Shown here: positions 46,050-56,837 of the stretch, piece after piece
How positions within the stretch are numbered: the first letter of the stretch is position 1
Layout of the letters: every line of letters starts with the position of its first letter
Source: Symsagittifera roscoffensis
Lineage: Eukaryota; Xenacoelomorpha; Acoela; Convolutidae
Reading direction: 5' to 3'
Assembly (NCBI RefSeq): GCF_963678635.1
Contig: NC_087062.1
Location: 74,263,849-74,327,848, forward strand
DNA length: 64,000 bases
Made by a program: the position numbers and the translations under genes
The notes under the pieces: generated by a model
Database searches by the model: none
What the model was told of the DNA's origin: nothing
Seen by the model: the letters and a program-made list of their open reading frames with translations, nothing else

Positions 46050-48450
46050 AGTAGTACAGCAAACAAAGGGTAAAGTTCGAAATAGTTCAATCTTCGAAGA
46101 TATCGTCCCTCCTATTCCAGAAAACAAAATTTGACAAAATTGGCGAACCCCCCCCCCCAAAATCGGAACTAAGGAAGCTAATGTTATGAAATTCAGAGGA
46201 GGGACCCGGGCATAAAAAATTGGGACCCCTCAGACCCTTGGGGGGCAAGTGATAACGGTCCCCGGAAGTGTAAATGGCCCTATCAGAACTCGGTAACTAG
46301 CGGTTGGAATAGACTCAAATTCTAGTATATTGTAGGCCTAAATGAGATAAGTTTAAGTTTGGAACCCCAGACCCCGTAAGTAAAAAAACCCACCCCTAAC
46401 TTCCGGAAGTCGTTTCTCGGCCTCCAATGAATGCAGGGAGCTGAAACTTGGAAGGATGATAGGTAGTGGCAAGATACATCTTGTATTATAAGTTGAACCA
46501 AATTCGGCGGTTGGGCCGAAGCTATTAGCACTTGGAAAAACAACCCCTTAGAACGGAAAAAGGCAATTTACACGAAATAATGAGCGAGGGCATAACAATT
46601 TTATGGCGGCATCAGATACAACAATTCATCCCCGAAAAAGACCCCTAGTGATTAAAACCCCTCCGGCCACTCCTTCCGGTGTTAATAGCCTTTTCCCGGA
46701 AAAAGTGATAATGGACCTTAGAAATGGGATAACTTGTGAAGTATCAATGGGATATAAATGAAACTTGGTAGTTAGGACCCCCATGGTATTCTGAACCCAA
46801 TTATGGAATTTTGACCCCGGTTGACCCCTGGGTGACCTGAAGTTGACCTTTGGGCGTTTTGACCCCAAAATTGCATGGAAAACCCCAAGATTAACACCGG
46901 AAAGTGGCGTATTCCCCAGCCTAACCCCTGAAAATGAGAATGGGTCACCTTGCTAAAAGTTGGGAGGAAAACTTATATATTGGGAACAAGAGCAGAAGCT
47001 GATAGAGATTTAGTTTTATATTGCAACATTGGGTTAGTACAGTTAATTCAAAGTGGACTTGGTAAATAATGGGTTCAATTTAGCTTGGCGAATGATCTAT
47101 TAGTAGCAATTCAACTAAACTAAAGAAAAGTAGTCCCAGAAGATATTGATAGTAATAGAACCGTAGCATGAAAATTAAGTCTCCTAAATTGTATGAACGG
47201 ACGGGGAATTTACTTGCCTTCTCGGAGGTGACTTTCTGGTTTGATTTGACCCCTATTAGACGAACTACGTTCCTTTGATAGCTAGAAAGTCGGGATTGGA
47301 ATAGAGTACAGATAGAAATTTTAGATGCTTGGAATGAATAAGCTACCCATGAAAAGGGTCTCCCCCTGCCCTTAGGAGATCGGAACGTTAACGTGATATT
47401 TAAAATAAAGACCTTGGGATTAAGACTGGGTAAACATAGCATGGTTTAGAGGTTGAGTTGAACTCGAGAGCTGAAGTTCACATAGTTCAGGAATTGATTG
47501 ATTAGAATCGTATGACATTTGTTTGCTTGGTCAAATTGTCACAGCTACCGCATACCGGGTATCTAATAAGCGTGAAAAGATTGATAAAAGAAACAGAAGT
47601 TGGCACGTGGCAGAGTTGACAGTGGGAGGGATATAGTCTTAAACATGCGCCGACGGATGATTTAAGCGGATGTCAGTACTGGTAGCGAATGGCGTGACTT
47701 CACTAAAACTAAGTGTAAAGAAAGATAAGGAATTGGAGGGCACCGGAGAGCTTTTAAGAAACAGAACAGTTGTTAGCTACTATTAAGAGTAGTTCGTTCT
47801 CGTCAGAGAAGAGAACAGTTGTTAGCAACTATTAAGAGTAGTGGGTTCTCAGTCAGAGAAGAGAACAGTTGTTAGCTACTATCAAGAGTAGTTGGTTCTG
47901 AGTCAGAGAAGAGAGCAATTGATACTGAGAGAGAGTACAGTTGGTTCTCCGTTAGTTAGAGAGAACAATTATTGCTAGTTAGTCACGTGATTGGTTCTCG
48001 GAGTAAGAGACCAGTAGATAATTAGTTATCATCAGAGAATCTCAAGAGAGAGAGAATAGTTAGTGTTAGTGGAGTTAGTTGGAAGTTACTTGCAATTAGG
48101 CAATTTGGCCGATAAATCGCGGACCCTTTCCTTTTGACTTGATTGTTAGATTCTATCCTGGCCACTCAGAGCCTTCTGTAATTGGACATATAACCATTTA
48201 AATTAATTTATCATTGGAAATTCTTGCGATTGTATCGAGTAGACGAGACAAGACAGCCGAAAAGCAATACACAGAGGGGCAAGCAACATAATACAATACA
48301 GAATAGTTGCCACCAAAATAACCCTTTCGGGATTGTAGATAGTAGTGAATCTCGGTCACCCCACTGAATTCACTGCCCAAGGGACGACTTTGGGGTGTCG
48401 TTAGGAAAGAGAGAACGAACCTAGAGAAGAATTCCCCGAAATCTACATAT
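46050..48450 (+). repeat. Dispersed 2.3-kb repeat, copy B
   Basis: Same family and orientation as 37985-40224, with AATCTTCGAAGATATCGTCCC, GGCGAACCCCCCCCCCC and the end GAATCTCGGTCACCCCACTG...GAAATCTACA. Divergence by eye is roughly 15-20 percent. It lies upstream of the ZNFX1-like gene; copy A lies in its first intron. Confidence 0.85.
47764..47912 (+). repeat. Minisatellite in repeat copy B (49-50 bp unit)
   Basis: Three units start GAACAGTTGTTAGC at 47764, 47813 and 47863, each with ATTAAGAGTAGT (third unit ATCAAGAGTAGT) and a CAGAGAAGAGA end; a fourth partial unit follows. In copy A (39650-39770) only weak traces of the unit are present, so the expansion is specific to copy B. Confidence 0.8.
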
Positions 48451-48930
48451 ACGTTGGTTTCTGTGATAAATAGGAAAACTTTCTTAAAAAAATTTTCAAA
48501 TCAATTCGGTTTATAAGTTTTGTTTTCATCTGTTCCCCATAAGAGTTGTTCATTGATGCACATTTTAAGTATTTTAAAGCACCAAAACAGCAATTTGATT
48601 TGTCTATATGATTGATTGGTAAGGTTTGTTTTCACCTACCTCGGAAACTTTCAAATAATATGAAAGGAACTTTATGAAACTTTTGTTTCGTGATAAAATT
48701 TTTTGTTCAGATGAATCAAAGTGTGGCAAGAGATCTCTTTTAGAGATTTTGTTATTGACACAAAACTAATAACACATAAGACATAATTCGAATATTGTTT
48801 TAGTTCGACAAAATTTTGGCAAAATAGGAGACTATAATCGATTATAATTGATTTTAAGGCTTTTTTGTATGAACTGCAATCAATTACAATCGATTTTAAT
48901 CTCTTGGAAAATATCAATTATAAATCCTTT
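48451..48930. other. No gene seen; AT palindromes
   Basis: AT-rich. From about 48833 it carries ATTATAATCGATTATAATTG-type palindromes that continue, after the inserted transposon, at 49550-49605. Confidence 0.4.
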
Positions 48931-49518
48931 GGTGGCGTGTCACGGAGCCGAATACCCGGATAGCCGAAAAATTTTGAGGTACCCCCTATCTCTACCCCCC
49001 AACCATACACTTAGTCCCATCTTTCTTCCTTTCCACTCCCTTCCCCTCCTCCCAATTACCCCCTCCCCTTACCCACGTTTACCCCACTCCCCCCGGCAAA
49101 AAAATAATAAACGCGTTAAAAAACTGGAAAAATGTTTTAAAAAAAACAGGCCAAAACGCCGTTTTTGGGTTTTTTTTTGGAAAAATTTTGTCCAAAAAAT
49201 TGCGTTTTTCAGCGCGCGCTCCCCTTAGCATATACTAAAAAATTTTAGGGTTTGTCGGCCGAAAATGGATAAAACATACCAAAGAGGGACCCTTTGGTTT
49301 GTGAGGGGGGTCGAATCCCTGTTGTAGTCAGACTTTTGTTGTTAATTAATTCAATGTGAGTAAAAAATTTAGCCAATCCAATCTCAAGGCTGCAAAATTT
49401 TGAGGCATTTTCTGTCAAATCAAAATGCGTCTCAAGAGTTTTTTGGTTTAATTTAATTAAAATGGGAGGTATTTAGTTTTTTCGGCTATCCGGGAATGCG
49501 GCTCCGTGGGAACGCACC
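48931..49518 (+). mobile_element. Non-autonomous DNA transposon with 8-bp target duplication
   Basis: Target duplication AATCCTTT at 48923-48930 and 49519-49526. Terminal inverted repeats of about 42 bp: GGTGGCGTGTCACGGAGCCG with AATACCCGGATAGCCGAAAAA on the left, and GGTGCGTTCCCACGGAGCCG with CATTCCCGGATAGCCGAAAAA on the right complement. The inside holds a pyrimidine-rich tract (about 48981-49092) and a block at 49110-49320 homologous to the MITE at 51488-51916 in inverted orientation. An 8-bp duplication fits hAT, Merlin or P-type transposases; the GGTG end is not the usual hAT end. It is inserted in the AT-palindrome region. Confidence 0.88.
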
Positions 49519-49783
49519 AATCCTTTAAACACCTAATTTTGGTAATTATAATCAATTATAATTGTCAAAACAATCATCATAATAATCCGTTATAATCGAT
49601 TACTTACGCCTAAAATTGAATGCGGGTTTCTTTTCCTGCATATATTTCATGCTTGTCCTCGTTATAAAAAAAATGTTGTTAGCGCGTTTGGCGGTTAACT
49701 TTTTCCTCTGTTTCCTGATGGATGACAAACATAAAATCGTCTGGGTTAGGGCTGAGTGCGTAATACATATTAGTGCGGAAGTT

Positions 49784-49873
49784 GTTTTTGCCTACCGATG
49801 AGCCCAGCTGAGATAGTTTGCACGTAGTATACTACGCCAACTATCTCAGTTTGGCTCATCGGTAAGCAAAAAT
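49784..49873. repeat. 90-bp near-perfect palindrome
   Basis: Arms of about 45 bp meet at GTAGTATACTAC. The left arm contains CCTACCGATGAGCC and AGCTGAGATAGTT; the right arm holds their complements with only a few mismatches. It could extrude as a cruciform, or fold as an RNA hairpin of microRNA-precursor size. It could also be a tiny foldback element. No target duplication is seen. Confidence 0.85.
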
Positions 49874-49874
49874 A

Positions 49875-51479
49875 ATTTAAGTCTTGTGTCGATTTCTACA
49901 GTTAAGCTAATTTAAAACCTACGTTTATGTGAAGCAGGTTCTGCAGGCCAGACAAAGTAAATTTAATCATAAAAGCCAACAAACTGTTTTGTGGAACTAA
50001 CAACTGAAACCAAAACTAATCAAACAGCGAAATGGTATTCAATTGTCTTGTCTCGTAACAAGAAAATTAACTTGGAGTTAAATTGGAGTTGAATAAGAAA
50101 ATCTGGTAATATGAAAATTAAATTGAAATTGCAACTATAAATGCAACTCAAACTAAAACTGCGACAGGAAACCGCTTATTTAATATTTAGTTGGATTTGC
50201 AATATTTGAATATTTGTGCGCTATAGTTAGTCAGGCAACAAAGGATGCAGCTTTTTGACCCTTCGGTTTGCCGAACAAACTTTTCACCAGAAAGTTTTGT
50301 TTCAACTATGCAGTTCCAACGTTTCCTTAAATACAAACACACTTTGTTGCAAAAACATTCAGCTCCGGAGCTGGAGGAAAATGTATCAAAACAAATTTTC
50401 AGTTAATGTAATCTTTACGCACTTTTTGGAAGCTTTTTTAGTGTTTTTTTTTTAAGTTTAGTATGTATAATAGCATCAAAAAAGTGTGCTTTGCTTGAGA
50501 GTTTAGTTAGAAAGAACGAACAAGCTGTAGAATAATGTGCAGCTAGCTCAACGTTTGACGCTTTTCTTATTTCTGAGAAATGGTCTGACGAAAAATAACA
50601 CCAACCAAACTGCAGCAGTACACAAATTATATTCAACACCAGTATTCACAACGCGCTCTTTGCAGCAAATGGTAATAAAATGGTTATCAATAGATAACAA
50701 ATGAGCAGACAGCTTGGAAAGCCGAATTTTTGGTTTCAGATTGTCCTCTTCAACTTTTGCCATGAACATTATTTAAATTCGGAAAAACTAACTCGAAAAA
50801 ACAACTTGTTTGAAATAGTATATAATAGTCTAATAAGTCTATGCAGTCATCTCATTAGCCACCCGAATTTGTTTTTTATAGGTTATCTTACACTAAATCA
50901 ATATTTTTTCTGCTCTTAAGCCGGTCTGCACTTCGAGTATTCTCCACTCAGACTGCCGTAAAATCAAATTACACAGCGATAGCAGTTGCAAATGAACAAA
51001 CGTTTTTTCAGCAAATGTTTGAACTCAACACAAAAAAGTGCAACTAATACAATGTCCCATTTTGTTTCATAGACAACATATTGAGAAAAAACTGTCAACT
51101 GAAATTTCCAAAAACTGAAACCAAGAAGAAACGGCTGCTATAAACTCAATAACGAACTGTGGGCAGCCGAATATTCTTGAGCGCTTTTTCATATCCGTAA
51201 TTTCATTTGCGATTGCGAAGGATAGACGATTCGTGAAATTGTATTTTCCTGCATTCATCAAAATATTAAAAAAGTTTCTCAGTTTGGTACAAATAACGTG
51301 TACGGCAATAATCCTTGATTTGGGGAAAAATTACAGCTAAAATCAGTCAATAAATTTTCGAGGGACCTAAAAATTTGATTTCGAACTATTTTCGTCATGA
51401 CTTGAAAGCACCTCAAAACACATAGTCTTTTCTTGAAACGGAAATTTTGGTGAAATATTTTGTTGATTTTAAATAAAAT
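49875..51479. other. No gene seen
   Basis: AT-rich single-copy-looking DNA. Short frames on both strands lack recognisable domains, codon structure or splice pairs that I can support. Confidence 0.4.
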
Positions 51480-51487
51480 GTTTCCTT

Positions 51488-51916
51488 CAGGGGCGGATTT
51501 AGGGGGGGGGGGGGGGGCGGACGCCCTTTCCCCTCAGGGATTCGACCCCCTGCCGACCCTTTGGTACTTTTAAGAAATCCAATTTAGGCCGACCAATCTT
51601 AAAATTTGTCTAAAGGCGCCTTGGGCGCCAATATATACTAATTTTGAGGGGGGAGCGCGCGCCGAAAAAACGCAATTTTTCGGTCAAAATTTTCCAAAAA
51701 GTGCCTGTGCCTAAAAACGCCTTTTTTGGCCTATTTTTTCAAACTTTTGCCTGCAACGCAGAAAATTTGGCCAAAATAGGGACAAAACAGTGCTTTGGGA
51801 GAGCTCGAGAAAAAAAACAATTTGGTCGACCTAAAAAAAAATAAAAGGTTGACAAAATTTTCCAAATTTTTTTGAAAATCCGCCCCCCCCTCGAGAAAAA
51901 CCTAGATCCGCCCCTG
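51488..51916 (+). mobile_element. hAT-type MITE, 429 bp
   Basis: Terminal repeats CAGGGGCGGATTTAGG and CCTAGATCCGCCCCTG are the widespread hAT-MITE ends. The 8-bp target duplication GTTTCCTT lies at 51480-51487 and 51917-51924. G-runs and C-runs follow the ends. No coding capacity. The internal block is shared, inverted, with 48931-49518, and a relic is seen at 12390-12500. Confidence 0.93.
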
Positions 51917-52370
51917 GTTTCCTTGAAGGTAATTTTGTTCTGATTACACACCACTGAAAATAAAAGCAGCTACTGTCAACCACTCGCCTGCTATTAATTT
52001 TTTTCAGTTAAATTGCAACCGCAGCGATCCAGTTAGATTACCTGCCGTGAACAAATTTTTTTGAAAATCAGGTAAATTGCAACCGCAGCGATCCAGTTAG
52101 ATTACCTGCCGTTAAATTTTTCAGTTAAATTGCAACCGCAGCGATCCTGTTAGATTACCTGCCGTGAACAAATTTTTTTGAAAATCCGCCCCCCCCCCCC
52201 TCGAGAAAAACCTAGATCCGCCCCTGGTTTCCTTGAAGGTAATTTTGTTCTGATTACACACCACTGAAAATAAAAGCAGCTACTGTCAACCACTCGCCTG
52301 CTATTAATTTTTTTCAGTTAAATTGCAACCGCAGCGATCCAGTTAGATTACCTGCCGTGAACAGCAGTCG
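51866..52370 (+). repeat. Complex local duplication at the MITE right end
   Basis: The segment AATTTTTTTGAAAATC, C-run, TCGAGAAAAACCTAGATCCG, through GTAATTTTGTTCTGATTACA to GATTACCTGCCGTGAAC occurs at about 51866-52052 and again at about 52167-52363. Between them the smaller block TTGCAACCGCAGCGATCC...ACCTGCCG appears in further copies (about 52012, 52075, 52128 and, in the second long unit, 52322). It is likely a staircase of replication-slippage or unequal-exchange events starting at the MITE end. Confidence 0.85.
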
Positions 52371-52379
52371 CTTATATTC

Positions 52380-52756
52380 TGTGAAGATTTCACACAATTT
52401 GGTTACAGTACAAATGCGAGAAACGGTCTCGGTCTCTTTTTGGCTCAATTGGATCTTGTTCAAGTCTGGCACCCCGGGTCGAGGTCCACGACTAATTTTT
52501 CGACTTTGTCGGTCGTGGAAATCAAATTCCGTGACCGAAAATTCATAGTCTGGACAGGGTTTTAAGTCGCAGACAAATTCTGGAAATACCGTATCTCGGT
52601 CGCGATGGTCGAAAAAATAGTCTTGTACTGAGTCTCCAAATAGCGTATCTCGGTCGCCGTGGTCGAAAAAATAGTCTTGTACTGAGTCTGGAAAAAGCCT
52701 ATCTCGGTCGTGATGGTAGAAAAATTAGTCTTGTACTGAGTCTTGAGATAGGGACC
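52380..52756 (+). repeat. Presumed U3 part of a Gypsy LTR with 54-bp repeats
   Basis: Upstream of the R-U5-gag array. Three imperfect units of 53-55 bp (about 52591, 52644, 52699) share TATCTCGGTCG, GATGGTCGAAAAAATAGTCT and TGTACTGAGTCT. Such arrays are common in U3 and may act as enhancers. The left LTR edge is unproven; a TGTGAAG near 52379 is one candidate. Confidence 0.5.
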
Positions 52757-52952
52757 AGTTTTAAGTTTATGTAAATGCCATCAATTGTTTTCTTTTATGT
52801 CTGGAGACCTGCTCCGTTGACCTTGTGATCTCCAACGTCCGATATGATCTGAAATAAAACAGTGCAGTAAGATTTCGATTTGATGCCTAACAGTTGATCT
52901 AAAAATACAACTTATTCACAAACTTTCGATATTCCAAACGTACGACTTTAAC

Positions 52953-53750
52953 ATGGCGCAGCCAGCAGAGAAAAAAGGAGGAGGGAAAAATCCACTAAAC
53001 ATAGTAGCATTTTGGGAAGCACGAACACCGGAACCTCCAGTCTATTGGGAGGAGTGGATAATTAAATTTCACTGGGGGATGATAGCAAAGTACGATATTG
53101 ATCCCGATGATTTCTATTTTGCAAGTACTCTTAATGCGGCGGCTATCACGGCGTTGCCTGAAGAAGTAAATGGGAAAAACCGTCTCGAGTCGGAAAAGAA
53201 GTTAAAGTCTAATCTATATCTTTGTATCGGAGACGAGGCGCAACGGATATTCAAAGCACGAAAACCGACGGTTAACATTAAAACGGAACGGTACCCACGG
53301 GTTCTAGATGAGATGCAAAATGTGTTCCAAAGAGAGAGGAATGTAACCCATGAACGGGGTCTTTTCTACGGAAGAAAACAACGTGAGAACGAAACGTTCG
53401 AAAAGTTCCATGCGGAACTAAGCGCTCTAGCAGGTAGATGTGATTTTGCAAATGCGGCCGAAAATGTTCGTGACATTTTCATTATGAATATGCGGGAGTC
53501 GGATTACCAACGAGAATTATCACGATCAACCAAATTACCTGAAGAAGTCTACCGGATCGCATTATCATACGAACGCGGGGAGCGCGCATACAAATCATAT
53601 ACGGGAAAACCAGCTTCAACAGCTCCGGCAATTTCAATAAAACAAGAACCGGTAAGTAACATAAGAAGGGGACAAGGGTTTTTTCGAGGTCGAGGACGTG
53701 GGGGACGTGGAGGATACACCCAAGGATCCAGTAGTAGTGGAGGAAGCTGA
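52953..53750 (+). CDS. Ty3/Gypsy Gag, array unit 1
   Basis: 265 codons: MAQPAEKKGGGKNPLNIVAF. The capsid-like core has W..W...F (PPVYWEEWIIKFHW), RVLDEMQNVFQRERN and FYGRKQRENETFEKFHAEL, with a C-terminal RGG box (RGRGRGGRGGY). It ends at TGA, followed in the same frame by CNSCRKFGHFERTC. The ATG overlaps a TGGCGCAGCC that may be the primer-binding site. This unit stops at a TAA in the next R region and cannot lead into pol. Confidence 0.88.
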   Translation: MAQPAEKKGGGKNPLNIVAFWEARTPEPPVYWEEWIIKFHWGMIAKYDIDPDDFYFASTLNAAAITALPEEVNGKNRLESEKKLKSNLYLCIGDEAQRIFKARKPTVNIKTERYPRVLDEMQNVFQRERNVTHERGLFYGRKQRENETFEKFHAELSALAGRCDFANAAENVRDIFIMNMRESDYQRELSRSTKLPEEVYRIALSYERGERAYKSYTGKPASTAPAISIKQEPVSNIRRGQGFFRGRGRGGRGGYTQGSSSSGGS

Positions 53751-54247
53751 AATAATTGTAGCTGTTACAATTGCGACGCACCAAATTTTACCCTGGATCA
53801 CATCGCGAGCTCTCCTGCAAGAGGAGCAACATGTAACTCGTGCCGAAAATTTGGTCATTTTGAACGAACATGTCGAGGAGTTAGAAGAGGTACTAACCAA
53901 TGGAGGGGACGAGGACGAGTCGGACTGGTTAGGGAGGAAAATGAGCATCACCAAAGTACACAAAACGTAAATGACTTGAATGAAGATCCAGTGTCGTGGG
54001 TCAATCAGCAGGGGTGCGGGGAAAATGAGTCCATGACGTCGGGATCGGACGATTTTTAAGTTTATGTAAATGCCATCAATTGTTTTCTTTTCTGTCTGGA
54101 GACCTGCTCCGTTGACCTTGTGATCTCCAACGTCCGATCTGATCTGAAATAAAACAGTGCAGTAAGATTTCGATTTGATGCCTAACAGTTGATCTGAAAA
54201 TACAACTTATTCACAAACTTTCGATATTCCAAACGTACGACTTTAAC

Positions 54248-55045
54248 ATGGCGCAGCCAGCAGAGAAAAAAGGAGGAGGGAAAAACCCACTAAACATAGT
54301 AGCATTTTGGGAAGCACGAACACCGGAACCTCCAGTCTATTGGGAGGAGTGGATAATTAAATTTCACTGGGGGATGATAGCAAAGTACGATATTGATCCC
54401 GATGATTTCTATTTTGCAAGTACTCTTAATGCGGCGGCTATCACGGCGTTGCCTGAAGAAGTAAATGGGAAAAACCGTCTCGAGTCGGAAAAGAAGTTAA
54501 AGTCTAATCTATATCTTTGTATCGGAGACGAGGCGCAACGGATATTCAAAGCACGAAAACCGACGGTTAACATTAAAACGGAACGGTACCCACGGGTTCT
54601 AGATGAGATGCAAAATGTGTTCCAAAGAGAGAGGAATGTAACCCATGAACGGGGTCTTTTCTACGGAAGAAAACAACGTGAGAACGAAACGTTCGAAAAG
54701 TTCCATGCGGAACTAAGCGCTCTAGCAGGTAGATGTGATTTTGCAAATGCGGCCGAAAATGTTCGTGACATTTTCATTATGAATATGCGGGAGTCGGATT
54801 GCCAACGAGAATTATCACGATCAACCAAATTACCTGAAGAAGTCTACCGGATCGCATTATCATACGAACGCGGGGAGCGCGCATACAAATCATATACGGG
54901 AAAACCAGCTTCAACAGCTCCGGCAATTTCAATAAAACAAGAACCGGTAAGTAACATAAGAAGGGGACAAGGGTTTTTTCGAGGTCGAGGACGTGGGGGA
55001 CGTGGAGGATACACCCAAGGATCCAGTAGTAGTGGAGGAAGCTGA
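54248..55045 (+). CDS. Ty3/Gypsy Gag, array unit 2
   Basis: Same 265-codon frame, with one visible change, ESDCQRE for ESDYQRE. TGA at the same place and the zinc-knuckle region after it in frame. Dead-ends into the next unit's R-U5. Confidence 0.88.
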   Translation: MAQPAEKKGGGKNPLNIVAFWEARTPEPPVYWEEWIIKFHWGMIAKYDIDPDDFYFASTLNAAAITALPEEVNGKNRLESEKKLKSNLYLCIGDEAQRIFKARKPTVNIKTERYPRVLDEMQNVFQRERNVTHERGLFYGRKQRENETFEKFHAELSALAGRCDFANAAENVRDIFIMNMRESDCQRELSRSTKLPEEVYRIALSYERGERAYKSYTGKPASTAPAISIKQEPVSNIRRGQGFFRGRGRGGRGGYTQGSSSSGGS

Positions 55046-55542
55046 AATAATTGTAGGTGTTACAATTGCGACGCACCAAATTTTACCCTGGATCACATCG
55101 CGAGCTCTCCTGCAAGAGGAGCAACATGTAACTCGTGCCGAAAATTTGGTCATTTTGAACGAACATGTCGAGGAGTTAGAAGAGGTACTAACCAATGGAG
55201 GGGACGAGGACGAGTCGGACTGGTTAGGGAGGAAAATGAGCATCACCAAAGTACACAAAACGTAATTGACTTGAATGAAGATCCAGTGTCGTGGGTCAAT
55301 CAGCAGGGGTGCGGGGAAAATGAGCCCATGACGTAGGGATTGGACGATTTTTAAGTTTATGTAAATGCCATCAATTGTTTTCTTTTCTGTCTGGAGACCT
55401 GCTCCGTTGACCTTGTGATCTCCAACGTCCGATCTGATCTGAAATAAAACAGTGCAGTAAGATTTCGATTTGATGCCTAACAGTTGATCTAAAAATACAA
55501 CTTAGTCACAAACTTTCGATATTCCAAACGTACGACTTTAAC

Positions 55543-56340
55543 ATGGCGCAGCCAGCAGAGAAAAAAGGAGGAGGGAAAAATCCACTAAACATAGTAGCAT
55601 TTTGGGAAGCACGAACACCGGAACCTCCAGTCTATTGGGAGGAGTGGATAATTAAATTTCACTGGGGGATGATAGCAAAGTACGATATTGATCCCGATGA
55701 TTTCTATTTTGCAAGTACTCTTAATGCGGCGGCTATCACGGCGTTGCCTGAAGAAGTAAATGGGAAAAACCGTCTCGAGTCGGAAAAGAAGTTAAAGTCT
55801 AATCTATATCTTTGTATCGGAGACGAGGCGCAACGGATATTCAAAGCACGAAAACCGACGGTTAACATTAAAACGGAACGGTACCCACGGGTTCTAGATG
55901 AGATGCAAAATGTGTTCCAAAGAGAGAGGAATGTAACCCATGAACGGGGTCTTTTCTACGGAAGAAAACAACGTGAGAACGAAACGTTCGAAAAGTTCCA
56001 TGCGGAACTAAGCGCTCTAGCAGGTAGATGTGATTTTGCAAATGCGGCCGAAAATGTTCGTGACATTTTCATTATGAATATGCGGGAGTCGGATTACCAA
56101 CGAGAATTATCACGATCAACCAAATTACCTGAAGAAGTCTACCGGATCGCATTATCATACGAACGCGGGGAGCGCGCATACAAATCATATACGGGAAAAC
56201 CAGCTTCAACAGCTCCGGCAATTTCAATAAAACAAGAACCGGTAAGTAACATAAGAAGGGGACAAGGGTTTTTTCGAGGTCGAGGACGTGGGGGACGTGG
56301 AGGATACACCCAAGGATCCAGTAGTAGTGGAGGAAGCTGA
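55543..56340 (+). CDS. Ty3/Gypsy Gag, array unit 3
   Basis: 265 codons, protein identical to unit 1 by eye. The knuckle region after the TGA has gained an extra stop near its end (GACGTAGGGATTGG where others read GACGTCGGGATCGG). Not connected to pol. Confidence 0.88.
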   Translation: MAQPAEKKGGGKNPLNIVAFWEARTPEPPVYWEEWIIKFHWGMIAKYDIDPDDFYFASTLNAAAITALPEEVNGKNRLESEKKLKSNLYLCIGDEAQRIFKARKPTVNIKTERYPRVLDEMQNVFQRERNVTHERGLFYGRKQRENETFEKFHAELSALAGRCDFANAAENVRDIFIMNMRESDYQRELSRSTKLPEEVYRIALSYERGERAYKSYTGKPASTAPAISIKQEPVSNIRRGQGFFRGRGRGGRGGYTQGSSSSGGS

Positions 56341-56837
56341 AATAATCGTAGGTGTTACAATTGCGACGCACCAAATTTTACCCTGGATCACATCGCGAGC
56401 TCTCCTGCAAGAGGAGCAACATGTAACTCGTGCCGAAAATTTGGTCATTTTGAACGAACATGTCGAGGAGTTAGAAGAGGTACTAACCAATGGAGGGGAC
56501 GAGGACGAGTCGGACTGGTTAGGGAGGAAAATGAGCATCACCAAAGTACACAAAACGTAATTGACTTGAATGAAGATCCAGTGTCGTGGGTCAATCAGCA
56601 GGGGTGCGGGGAAAATGAGTCCATGACGTCGGGATCGGACGATTTTTAAGTTTATGTAAATGCCATCAATTGTTTTCTTTTCTGTCTGGAGACCTGCTCC
56701 GTTGACCTTGTGATCTCCAACGTCCGATCTGATCTGAAATAAAACAGTGCAGTAAGATTTCGATTTGATGCCTAACAGTTGATCTAAAAATACAACTTAT
56801 TCACAAACTTTCGATATTCCAAACGTACGACTTTAAC

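Noticed and set aside
37985-48450. Copies A and B as the two LTRs of one giant element carrying the 756-codon frame
   Set aside because: The frame is the N-terminal part of ZNFX1 and continues into the helicase exon beyond copy A; no matching target duplication was found; divergence is high.
53482-53784. Minus-strand and overlapping frames within each gag unit (repeating every 1295 bp)
   Set aside because: They repeat only because gag repeats, have no motifs and oppose a clear Gag frame.
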